This document shows, in pieces, positions 34,241-42,902 of a DNA stretch of 64,000 bases (positions are counted from its first letter, which is position 1; every line of letters begins with the position of its first letter). The notes under the pieces are model-generated. The model was not told where the DNA came from. It made no database searches and saw only the letters and a program-made list of their open reading frames with translations. The position numbers were made by a program, and so were the translations under genes. The DNA is from UTCHB3 sp964531325. GTDB lineage: Bacteria > Bacteroidota > Ignavibacteria > Ignavibacteriales > Ignavibacteriaceae. The stretch covers positions 124,001-188,000 of the forward strand of contig CAZHCW010000001.1 in NCBI GenBank assembly GCA_964531325.1, written 5' to 3'.

Positions 34241-37200
34241 ATGGCATTTTTACGATTTTCTCTCCTTTGTATCTTTCTATCCGGGCTGATGTTTGCTCAG
34301 GAATCGATTGATCCAAACAAGGCGAGTTCAAAATTTTGGTCGAAATTGATGTTTGACCAGAATTATACAACAGCAGCGGGAGATAATTCATTTATCTATA
34401 TCCCCGCACCAAATGTAAACCGTTATCAACGCGTTTCCGGAGCTGAAGCAACTCTTTATCCTAACTTCAGACCTTTTCCAACAACCAATTCAACACAGTC
34501 AGAGATGAGTATCGATGTTCATCCTTCAAATATGAACATACTTCTCCTCTCTGCAAACTCCACATCCTGGTCAGGAAGTACAGTCGGTACTCTTTATGGT
34601 ACCGGTACATATCTGACAACCAACGGTGGAACAAACTGGACAGGTTGGGATGACCCTCCATACGGAAGAAACTCGGGCGACCCTGTTTCTGTAATTGCAC
34701 CAAATGGCTTTATGCACATTGGGTACATTCATGACCTTGGTGGTCAAGGTGTCGCTTCATCCTCAAATAACGGTGTTAACTGGACAACCTCACAAGCAGG
34801 TCCCAACCCTTCAAGCTCAGCTGATCTTCTTGATAAAAATCATATGACTGTTGATAAAAATCCAGGGAGTCCCTATGCTAACAGGTTATACAATGCATGG
34901 ACTGCTTTTGTGACCGGAAGTCCTAATAATGAAAACATAGAACTTGTTTGGTCAAGCAATAATGGTCAGTCATGGAGCACCCCCCAAAATATTTCTGCTG
35001 CAGTTGCATCAGGAAGTCACGATCAGGGTGTAAACCTTTCGACCGGTCCAAACGGTGAAGTTTATGTAACATGGGCAATCTACGATGCATGGCCGGGTGG
35101 TGAAGATGCAATCGGGTTTGCCAAGTCAACAAATGGTGGCGTTTCATTTACACCGGCAACAAGAGCGTATTCAGCTCTAAATTTTGGTATCCGTGGCAAC
35201 TTAAAACCTACCTCGATCAGAGTTTCATCATTCCCTTCAATGGCTGTTGACAGAACCAATGGGCCCGGAAGAGGAACCATCTATATCACATGGCCACAAA
35301 GAGGTGTTGCACCTGCAGGAAGTGATCCTGATATAGTTATGATGAAATCAACCGATGGTGGAACTACATGGACTACCCCTGTTAGAGTTAACAACGATCC
35401 TATCAACAATGGTAAAGATCAATATTACCCATGGATGACTGTGGATCAGACAACAGGACATGTTTACGCAGTCTGGTATGACAGCCGTGATATGAGTAAC
35501 GACTCTGCTACCGTTTTTATGGCAAGATCTACAGATTTTGGGCAGACATTCGAAAACATCAAAATCTCTGATTCAAAATTTAAACCTAAAGCCATCAGCG
35601 GTCTCGCAGGCGGTTATCAGGGTGATTACATCGGTATAGCAGCTAAAGACAACAATGTCTGGGCATACTGGTCTGATGACAGAACAAACGCATATCAGGG
35701 TTGGGTTGGTAAAGCCTCCTTTGGGCCAACAATCAATCACCAGCCTTTGGGTAATACTGAGAATCTTGCCGGTCCTTATGTTGTGAATGCTACTGTTGAA
35801 TCTGCACTACCTCTCGCCACAAATGGGGTTAAAGTCTTTTATGGCAGAGGAACCAGTGGTCAGATTACAGATTCATTGATCATGACCAATACCTCAGGTA
35901 ATAACTGGACTGCTTCCATCCCCGGAAATGGCCAACCAAATACATATAATTATTACATATATGCAATGGATAATACCGGCGGCTATTCAACTTTCCCTTC
36001 AGGAGCACCCACTAACAAACTCAGTTTTGTTGTTGCAACTGACACCGAGGCTCCGGTTATAACCCACTCTGTTCTTGGTGATCAATACAGAGAAACCTGG
36101 CCTGCAACTGTAGCTGCCGGTGTAACTGATAACATCGGTCTTGATAGCGTTTATGTTCTCTACAAAAAGAATACAAGCGGCCCCATCAACAGAATAAACC
36201 TTTCTTTGCTTACCGAAGCACAGTATTCCGGTGTTTTTGGTTTGGACACAGCAAATATAGTTGTTGGTGACACTATCTACTACAGAATAGTGGCAAGAGA
36301 CGCAGGTGTGGCTCACACACTTGGTTTTCATCCATCTTCCACAGGTTGGAATTCATTTAAATTTGTAGCAGATAACACTCTTCCTGTAGTTACACATACT
36401 CCAATTAGAGATGTCGCCAAATTGAGATGGCCACCTAAAGTTTCTGCGAATGCTACTGATAACCTCGGTATATTTTCAGTAACCGTCGAATATACTGTTA
36501 ATAATGCAACTCCAAGAACTTTTGCATTAAGCAATGTTTCCGGTAGCGTTTATGAAGGATTCTTTAATATAGATACCACCCAGATATCCGCTGGTGATTC
36601 TGTTCAATATCGTATTAAAGTTGTGGATAACTCAACAAGCAGAAATACTGTTTATTTCCCTGCTTCAGGAACTTCACAATTTAAAGTAATAAACACCCTC
36701 GGTGTGGTTCTCGTAATTGATGATGATCTTGTGCTTGCTCAAAGATCGAGCGAAAAAGGGAGAGGCAACGAATCAACTCCTCTCGGAGCTTCCGGAACCC
36801 TTTTCAGTACAACTCTTCTTGCTGAAGGTTATGTAGTCGATAATGTTTCGTTTACAGCTTTTGATACCACTGTTCTTGATAACTACGATGTTGTTATCAT
36901 GACTGCAGGTGTGAAAACAGGTACAACCATTTTTGACAATCTTGCAAAAAGAACTGCAATTGTTAATTATACACTCCGCGGTGGAAAAACTATCGTTGAA
37001 GGTGGTGAAGTTGGTTATACATATCGCCAATCGGGTACAACAACCGACAAAGATCCTTACTTCCGTAACAATGTTCTACAATGTTCTTCATGGGTTTCTG
37101 ACATGTCAGGTACCGGACTTCTCAAAAAGATTGTTCCCGGTCATGAAATGTTCACCATGCCTAACTACATCTCCGATTCACTTGCATTCTCAGGTACTTC

Positions 37201-37999
37201 TTACGGAGACAGAGATGCAATGAGAATTATCCCGAATAAACCGGGTATCTATAAAATCGCAGGATGGTATCCTTCATACCAGGATACTGCCGGTATAATA
37301 CTCTATTCACCTGACAACAACCCTGCGAACATCAGAAATGCATTCTTTACATTCTCTGTTGGTACCATGGTTAATCAAACAATGGCTGCTAAATTCATAG
37401 TAAACGCGCTTAATTTCATGATGAGTGGTGGTGGCGGTGTTCCTGTTGAATTGGTTTCTTTCACTGCGTCAGCTGAAGGAAATTCTGTTCTCGTAAACTG
37501 GATGACTGCAACTGAAGTTAACAACCAGGGTTTCTCTGTTGAAAGAAAAAGCCCGAATGGTTCGTTTGTTAATGCAGGATTTGTTTCGGGAAGAGGAAAC
37601 TCACTTGAACCAACTACTTATTCATTTGTTGATAAAGGTCTTGAATCAGGTAAATACATTTATCGCCTGAAACAAGTGGATTATGACGGAACAACTACCT
37701 ATTCTTCAGAAGTTGAAGTGGAAGTTGGAACTCCGACAGTTTTCGCCCTCGAGCAAAACTATCCAAACCCATTCAACCCTTCAACCGTTATCAAATATTC
37801 GATACCTGTTGATGGAATGGTTTCACTTAATATCTACAACACTCTTGGTGAAAAAGTTACCACACTTGTTTCGACGATACAAAAAGCCGGCAGCTATGAA
37901 GTTTCATTTAATGCTTCAAAACTCGCTTCGGGTGTTTATATCTACAGACTTGAATCAGGCAACTTCTCAACAGTGAAGAAAATGATTCTCAACAAATAG
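34241..37999 (+). CDS. giant T9SS-secreted Asp-box/BNR protein
   Basis: 1252 residues; AAGGAG nine bases before the ATG; signal peptide MAFLRFSLLCIFLSGLMFAQ. Residues ~80-490 carry sialidase-type Asp boxes (TNGGTNWTGW, SNNGQSWSTP, STDGGTTWTT, STDFGQTFEN). Residues ~510-830 hold three immunoglobulin-like units of the form DNIGLDSVYVLYKKN. Residues 830-1065 form a unit starting VLVIDDDLVL that resembles a glutamine-amidotransferase-like fold (DVVIMTAG, GGKTIVEGGEVGY). Then come the shared VPVELVSFTASAE module and the sorting domain (LEQNYPNPFNP to KKMILNK). Likely a surface protein; activity unknown. Confidence 0.88.
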   Translation: MAFLRFSLLCIFLSGLMFAQESIDPNKASSKFWSKLMFDQNYTTAAGDNSFIYIPAPNVNRYQRVSGAEATLYPNFRPFPTTNSTQSEMSIDVHPSNMNILLLSANSTSWSGSTVGTLYGTGTYLTTNGGTNWTGWDDPPYGRNSGDPVSVIAPNGFMHIGYIHDLGGQGVASSSNNGVNWTTSQAGPNPSSSADLLDKNHMTVDKNPGSPYANRLYNAWTAFVTGSPNNENIELVWSSNNGQSWSTPQNISAAVASGSHDQGVNLSTGPNGEVYVTWAIYDAWPGGEDAIGFAKSTNGGVSFTPATRAYSALNFGIRGNLKPTSIRVSSFPSMAVDRTNGPGRGTIYITWPQRGVAPAGSDPDIVMMKSTDGGTTWTTPVRVNNDPINNGKDQYYPWMTVDQTTGHVYAVWYDSRDMSNDSATVFMARSTDFGQTFENIKISDSKFKPKAISGLAGGYQGDYIGIAAKDNNVWAYWSDDRTNAYQGWVGKASFGPTINHQPLGNTENLAGPYVVNATVESALPLATNGVKVFYGRGTSGQITDSLIMTNTSGNNWTASIPGNGQPNTYNYYIYAMDNTGGYSTFPSGAPTNKLSFVVATDTEAPVITHSVLGDQYRETWPATVAAGVTDNIGLDSVYVLYKKNTSGPINRINLSLLTEAQYSGVFGLDTANIVVGDTIYYRIVARDAGVAHTLGFHPSSTGWNSFKFVADNTLPVVTHTPIRDVAKLRWPPKVSANATDNLGIFSVTVEYTVNNATPRTFALSNVSGSVYEGFFNIDTTQISAGDSVQYRIKVVDNSTSRNTVYFPASGTSQFKVINTLGVVLVIDDDLVLAQRSSEKGRGNESTPLGASGTLFSTTLLAEGYVVDNVSFTAFDTTVLDNYDVVIMTAGVKTGTTIFDNLAKRTAIVNYTLRGGKTIVEGGEVGYTYRQSGTTTDKDPYFRNNVLQCSSWVSDMSGTGLLKKIVPGHEMFTMPNYISDSLAFSGTSYGDRDAMRIIPNKPGIYKIAGWYPSYQDTAGIILYSPDNNPANIRNAFFTFSVGTMVNQTMAAKFIVNALNFMMSGGGGVPVELVSFTASAEGNSVLVNWMTATEVNNQGFSVERKSPNGSFVNAGFVSGRGNSLEPTTYSFVDKGLESGKYIYRLKQVDYDGTTTYSSEVEVEVGTPTVFALEQNYPNPFNPSTVIKYSIPVDGMVSLNIYNTLGEKVTTLVSTIQKAGSYEVSFNASKLASGVYIYRLESGNFSTVKKMILNK

Positions 38000-38034
38000 G
38001 ATTAACGCAGCGATGCAATAATCTATCAGAATTA

Positions 38035-38066
38035 AAGGCTGTTCATGAAAATGGACAGCCTTTTTT
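38035..38066 (+). terminator. intrinsic terminator of the AGGCTG family
   Basis: AAGGCTGTTC/GGACAGCCTT ten-base stem (one G-U pair), eight-base loop and a T run, 35 nt after the stop codon. Confidence 0.9.
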
Positions 38067-38151
38067 ATTTTTTCGCCCTCCCAAATTAAAATCCTTCTCA
38101 CTTATCAAATAATACTTTCTTTAGATTATTCTATTTACTGTTCATCCAAAA

Positions 38152-38185
38152 TTTGACCGGTAAAGCAAAATTTTTTTTAATTTTG
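38152..38185 (+). promoter_or_regulatory. possible Bacteroidota-type promoter for the cytochrome c gene
   Basis: TTTG at 38152, 22-nt gap, TAATTTTG at 38178. It lies about 150 nt upstream of the ATG in the 334-nt gap (38000-38333), which otherwise holds only the terminator and AT-rich sequence. The spacing is slightly long. Confidence 0.35.
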
Positions 38186-38333
38186 CATTCATAAAACTGT
38201 GTAGCAGGCGATGATTGATTGTATTTTCGTTGAAACCACCTTTCTCGCAAAAGCGTCAAGCCACATCACAGTTATTTAACAATCATTAACCACCATCAAT
38301 AATTTTTAACCAAAAAGTAGAGGAGAGATTTTT

Positions 38334-38921
38334 ATGAAAAAAAGTCTTTATTCACTTCTCGCCATAGCTGCCGTTGCAACAATTTTAATTGCAGGTTGCA
38401 AGGTTGAAACAGAGAAAAAAGCGACAAAAACGGCAGGTTCCACACAGGAGGAACTTGTAAAAAGAGGGGAATACCTTGTAACTATTGCAGGTTGCGACGA
38501 TTGCCACAGCCCCAAAGTTTTTGGACCAAAAGGACCGGGTATCGACCCCGAGCGTAGATTATCAGGTCATCCTGAAACCGTGGCACTCGATCCGGTGGAC
38601 AAAAATTCACTGAAGTCATGGGTTCTGTTTAACTCACATAACACTGCTACCGTGGGACCCTGGGGAGCAACTTTTGCAGCCAATATTACCTCAGATGCAA
38701 CCGGAATTGGCACCTGGACGGAGGAGCAGTTTATAAAAGCGTTAAGAGAGGGCAAATTTAAGGGGTTGGATAACACACGCCCACTTCTGCCACCGATGCC
38801 ATGGCAATCTTATTCGAAAATGACTGATGAAGATCTGAAAGCAATGTTTGCTTATCTTAAGACAGTAAAGCCGGTTAAAAATTCTGTTCCTGCTCCGATT
38901 GCTTCGGCGGATTTAAAATGA
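38334..38921 (+). CDS. lipoprotein c-type cytochrome, single haem
   Basis: 195 residues; GGAG before the ATG. The lipobox LIAGC places Cys22 as the lipid anchor. The haem motif is CDDCH at residues 54-58, and the likely axial ligand is the Met in LLPPMPWQSY near residue 152. The rest (DLKAMFAYLKTVKPVKN) is the usual C-terminal helix of class I cytochromes. It would carry electrons on the outer side of the inner membrane. It lies alone, 9 kb or more from the cydAB oxidase; its partner is not in view. Confidence 0.9.
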   Translation: MKKSLYSLLAIAAVATILIAGCKVETEKKATKTAGSTQEELVKRGEYLVTIAGCDDCHSPKVFGPKGPGIDPERRLSGHPETVALDPVDKNSLKSWVLFNSHNTATVGPWGATFAANITSDATGIGTWTEEQFIKALREGKFKGLDNTRPLLPPMPWQSYSKMTDEDLKAMFAYLKTVKPVKNSVPAPIASADLK

Positions 38922-38954
38922 TAATCTAATCAATTTTTAAGACGATTTATAATA

Positions 38955-38993
38955 AAAAAGAGGCTATCGGGTTACCGTCAGCCTCTTTTTTTT
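38955..38993. terminator. bidirectional terminator hairpin
   Basis: AAAAAGAGGCT/AGCCTCTTTTT eleven-base stem, with an inner CGG/CCG helix, and T run; between the convergent cytochrome and amidase-like genes. Confidence 0.92.
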
Positions 38994-38998
38994 GTATT

Positions 38999-41953
38999 TT
39001 ACATCCCAAGATAATCAAGAACAAATTTCATAAATATGTTTTTTTGTTGAGTTTTGGTAATTGTTTCAAACGGGAAACCGGCAACTACAGACTTATAACC
39101 ACCTCTAAACCCTACAACTGCACTATTCGTATTCTCTGAATATCGCAGGAGTGTCTCACTCCCCTTTTCAGGATTGATTGCCTGAGGTGCTTCAACTCTG
39201 TAGATATTTGCTGAATGCTCTGTGTTGAATTTGACCTGCATCCCGGAGATACCGTTAATATTTGATACACCTGAAACTTCTCCGTTGGTTGCAGCATACT
39301 CGGTACCAAGTTTTACTTTCAAAACATTGCTTCCAAAATCAGAGGTAGTCTTATCAAACTCCAATTCAGTCCCAACATAAGCTCCACTAATAAAAAGGGA
39401 TTTGCCACTGTTCAAATAGTTCGTCAATTGATTTATTAACTGTTTGGTAAAAAGTTGGTAATTCACGGTAATAACGGGATCGAGGCCTAATTTTATTTTT
39501 GTATATTTTTCCTCGCCTGCTATCAGATCAACCAAATCAAAAGTACTTAAAGCAACTTTCCCGCTTTCAACAGATTCATCGCTTGTGCTGGAGAATGAAA
39601 ATCCGGCATCAAGTATTGATTCTCCATGAATCGAAGGGTAGTCGAAACTGTTTCCTGCGATAACTTGACACTCCCTGTCTGATTTACTCGCACCAAAACC
39701 GGGAGCGTCGTTCGATTTAAATTCTGATTTCCTGTCAAAATTTACCTGCTCTCCTGTGAATGCCACATCTTTTATATATTGCACTCCTTCATCAAAGTTA
39801 AAGAGAAATCCTTCAAAATCTTTTTCCACAATCTGTGCGGGAGCAGCCAAACGATCAAATGCATTTACAATCAACAGTTTTCTGTTTTTATCTTTTCCAA
39901 TTCCGACACTTAAAATCTCCGATGGAAAACTTTCGCCACCACTGTTAATGGCAGTTATCTTATAACTAATAACTTTCCCTTCAGGGATGTTGCTGTCAAC
40001 AAAACTGTTGGTTCGAGTCAGGGTACCATTGTCAAATCCCCCATTCACTTCTCTTCGATAAACTATGTAGCCCTCGGGACTTGCGGTTGGCTCCAATGGA
40101 TCTAAAACAGGTTCCCACGATAGATTTACACTTTGTCCGTTAAGAATTGCGGAAAAGCCATTGACAGGAAGTGGTTGAATAGCATATTTTTCTTTATTTG
40201 CATGAGCAATAAATTTGATCATCCCTTTATAAATCGCCCTTGATACAGTAAACCTGAACTTTGGGTCCCAAAAGAATTTCATCTCTGCAAAATTCTGATG
40301 TGATAAAAGTTCAAGCAGAATCCCGGGAATGTTCCCTCTTACAGCTTCGGCATAGTTTGCATCCATCAACTCTCGACGCGACCATTTTTTGTCGAAGTGG
40401 TATCTGATATCATCAACAATCTGCGATTGCACAATATCGGCGAGGTCCCTGTTCGCCATCCTGCTTCTGCCTCCGGGGAAGATGGTCGTATCCATCCCCA
40501 CAGAGCTATAGATCATCAGAGTACCAACAACAGAATCAGCTCCCAAAATTCCGGCATCTGTGTGCCATGCCATGGTGAGATCAATGGGAATCTTTAACCC
40601 CTCATTATCTTTTTGTTTATTGGGTCCTGCGGGTGCCCCATTCAACCAGTTGGCATATTCGGCACGGGCTCTGTAATCATCAACATAGTCGTCAACATCT
40701 TTCCCCATATTGTAAACCAGAGTGTCTTCCACACCTAAAAATTGTAAATAGTATCTTGCACCCTCTACAAATTTTGGTTTCCCGCTTGTTTTTCCGTTTC
40801 GTTTTACAACTCCCATTCCTCCACCAAATCTAACGGCATCAGAGGTTACATTACCTTCAAAATTGCTTTTATTCGAAAGAACCACAGCGGCTTTTTCACG
40901 GTCGAAACCTTTTGGGAATTTAAATGTTCCCAGATAAATCCATGTCCCCCATCCTGCTGTTTGGTTTACCCTGAACGAAGTTTTTCCACCGGAATGAAAA
41001 ACTGTATATGATGCGTCCGGAATATTTTTTGATTCCGAATCCTTTCCATAAGCTACATAAACTGCATATTCTCCCTCTCCGGGGATATCGGCGATGTAAC
41101 TGAGCTGAGTTTCGCCAACACTGCTTGAAGCAGTTTTAATGAATGAACCCAGTCTAAATGGATTTACATTGGCATCGTACCCTTCAGATTTATTCAGGAA
41201 TCCTTTGCCATCGTTCTTCCAGTTCTCAATTCCCTCAATTTTGCTTTTGCCGTTATCACTTTCATTATCAATGATCACCTCATGGATCTGAAAATCCCTC
41301 TCCCTTGGAAGAAAAACTCCTGCTCCGGCATTCTCGAGCATAGGCACGAGATAAGGCACCACCATTGAAGTGGTAAGAAGGTCTTCAACTGAACCCCACA
41401 ATCTGGCTCGCTGCCACTGCCACCTGTCATCTTCATGACTGTAATACCAACCGTGGGAGTTCCAAACCACTATGTTGCGCCCTGTAAGTCCATTTTTTAT
41501 TTCGTATGGCCTGTCCTCCTTTGAAACCAAAGAGAATTTGTTTCGTTCTGCAGGGAGCCTTAGAGGGTCTTGATCCATATTCACACGATAATAATTTGGA
41601 ACCATCTCTTTCAACTCAAATGCCCCTATAAAAATCTTTAGTCCATTTTCCTTAAAACCGTTTTTATTCTTAAACTCTGTCAGTCTTCCGGTGGCTTTTG
41701 TAATATCTTCTTCTCTAAGAACATTTCCTGAAGTTCTGCGGTTGAAAACCACTATGAGATTTTTGTTAATATCGAGATATACAGTATCCACTCTTGCTGC
41801 AGATGGGAAATTATAAAGTTTATGATTTGATTTTAACTCTGCAGAGAGCTTCTTCCTGAATTCTTTAACTTTATTATCCATCCCCTGTTGAGCGATAAGT
41901 GAAGTTGCAAAAAGTGTAAGGATGAATAAAAGAGTTAATTTAATTGATCTCAT
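38999..41953 (-). CDS. exported N-acetylmuramoyl-L-alanine amidase-like / golvesin-domain protein
   Basis: 984 residues from the ATG at 41953; signal peptide MRSIKLTLLFILTLFATSLIA. In order: an N-terminal beta region; an amidase-3-like core split by an insert (NIVVWNSHGWYYSHEDDRW near residue 160 and MAWHTDAG near 455, then PGILLELLSHQNFAEM), compatible with zinc-binding His/Glu; the insert is a golvesin-like beta-sandwich (YAVYVAYGKDSESKN). A fibronectin type III unit follows (VNLSWEPVLDP), then a C-terminal flavodoxin-like part. Bacteroidota homologues are often named xanthan lyase or amidase. Murein cleavage is likely but untested. Confidence 0.75.
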   Translation of the reverse strand: MRSIKLTLLFILTLFATSLIAQQGMDNKVKEFRKKLSAELKSNHKLYNFPSAARVDTVYLDINKNLIVVFNRRTSGNVLREEDITKATGRLTEFKNKNGFKENGLKIFIGAFELKEMVPNYYRVNMDQDPLRLPAERNKFSLVSKEDRPYEIKNGLTGRNIVVWNSHGWYYSHEDDRWQWQRARLWGSVEDLLTTSMVVPYLVPMLENAGAGVFLPRERDFQIHEVIIDNESDNGKSKIEGIENWKNDGKGFLNKSEGYDANVNPFRLGSFIKTASSSVGETQLSYIADIPGEGEYAVYVAYGKDSESKNIPDASYTVFHSGGKTSFRVNQTAGWGTWIYLGTFKFPKGFDREKAAVVLSNKSNFEGNVTSDAVRFGGGMGVVKRNGKTSGKPKFVEGARYYLQFLGVEDTLVYNMGKDVDDYVDDYRARAEYANWLNGAPAGPNKQKDNEGLKIPIDLTMAWHTDAGILGADSVVGTLMIYSSVGMDTTIFPGGRSRMANRDLADIVQSQIVDDIRYHFDKKWSRRELMDANYAEAVRGNIPGILLELLSHQNFAEMKFFWDPKFRFTVSRAIYKGMIKFIAHANKEKYAIQPLPVNGFSAILNGQSVNLSWEPVLDPLEPTASPEGYIVYRREVNGGFDNGTLTRTNSFVDSNIPEGKVISYKITAINSGGESFPSEILSVGIGKDKNRKLLIVNAFDRLAAPAQIVEKDFEGFLFNFDEGVQYIKDVAFTGEQVNFDRKSEFKSNDAPGFGASKSDRECQVIAGNSFDYPSIHGESILDAGFSFSSTSDESVESGKVALSTFDLVDLIAGEEKYTKIKLGLDPVITVNYQLFTKQLINQLTNYLNSGKSLFISGAYVGTELEFDKTTSDFGSNVLKVKLGTEYAATNGEVSGVSNINGISGMQVKFNTEHSANIYRVEAPQAINPEKGSETLLRYSENTNSAVVGFRGGYKSVVAGFPFETITKTQQKNIFMKFVLDYLGM

Positions 41954-42021
41954 AATAATGTCCGTTTTATATTTGAATTCGCAATTTTCTTTTTTTGAAC
42001 ACCAAAACTTACAAAAGCCTA

Positions 42022-42774
42022 ATGAAGAAAAACAAAAACCTCGCAATATTTTTATTTTTTGCTGCACTCGTCCAGATTTATGTAATTTATCATTTTTATC
42101 AAAAATCGGTCGAAAACGACAAAAAAGAAGTTTTTATACTCCGTTCACAGGCATTTGAGAAATTGACCACAGGTGCTTTTGATTCAGCCGTAAAAATCTA
42201 TACTGCGATATTGGAAATTGACAAAAAGGACAGCTCAGCCCATCTTTTCAGAGGATTAGCCTGGCAGGGGATGAAAAAATATGGTGAAGCAGAATCTGAC
42301 TTTAAAAAAGTTTTGGAAGATTATCCCGATAAAGTTGATGCAATCATCCTGATGGGTAATCTTTATTCGGAGATGGGTAATGATAAAAAAACTGCTGAGA
42401 ATTACGATAAAGCCGAAAAAATTGATCCCTCAAACCCTTTGGTTCCAATTTATAAAGCAGCTTTTTATTTGAAATCAAAAGACCCCGACAAAGCAATCCT
42501 CGAACTTGAAAAAGTACAAAAATTGCGTCCCGACTTTGAGAGTTTACAAACTTTTTTTGGTGAAGCCTATTTTCAAAAAGAGGAATTTGAAACCGCTATG
42601 ATCTACCTGAAAACAGCAATTGAAAAAAACAACAGCGATCAAAAAGCATGGCTTGTAACGGGAAGTATCCTCGCATCAAATGGAGATAAAGAAGGGGCTT
42701 GTAATGCGTTTGAAGAAGCAATCCGCAGCAATTCGATATCTGCTGCGGATTCGCTTAAAAAGTATTGCAGGTAG
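42022..42774 (+). CDS. membrane-anchored TPR protein
   Basis: 250 residues. An N-terminal anchor helix (NLAIFLFFAALVQIYVIYHF) precedes about five tetratricopeptide repeats (AVKIYTAILEIDKKDSSAHL, AESDFKKVLEDYPDKVDAII, AENYDKAEKIDPSNPLVPIY). Such proteins serve as scaffolds in envelope complexes. It diverges from the amidase-like gene, with starts about 70 nt apart. I start at the ATG at 42022; a TTG at 41995 would add nine residues before the anchor. An octamer array begins at the base after the stop codon. Confidence 0.75.
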   Translation: MKKNKNLAIFLFFAALVQIYVIYHFYQKSVENDKKEVFILRSQAFEKLTTGAFDSAVKIYTAILEIDKKDSSAHLFRGLAWQGMKKYGEAESDFKKVLEDYPDKVDAIILMGNLYSEMGNDKKTAENYDKAEKIDPSNPLVPIYKAAFYLKSKDPDKAILELEKVQKLRPDFESLQTFFGEAYFQKEEFETAMIYLKTAIEKNNSDQKAWLVTGSILASNGDKEGACNAFEEAIRSNSISAADSLKKYCR

Positions 42775-42900
42775 AGTTTCAGAACTTCAGTACCTCAGAA
42801 CTTCAGAGTTTCAGTACCTCAGTAACTTTGAGGTTCCGGGGTTCCGAAGTTCCGAAGTTCTGAGGTTCCGGGGTTCCGAAGTTCTGAGGTTCCGGGGTTC
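42775..42900. repeat. 126-bp octamer array with two opposed arms between convergent genes
   Basis: Fifteen full 8-nt units without a phase break. 42775-42822 holds AGTTTCAG, AACTTCAG, TACCTCAG, AACTTCAG, AGTTTCAG, TACCTCAG. TAACTTTG is the centre, and 42831-42900 holds AGGTTCCG, GGGTTCCG, AAGTTCCG, AAGTTCTG and so on. The second arm is the reverse-complement form of the first, so the RNA from either strand can fold back (CCTCA/TGAGG at the centre). The array starts directly after one stop codon and ends 2 nt before the other. Confidence 0.93.
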
Positions 42901-42902
42901 TC

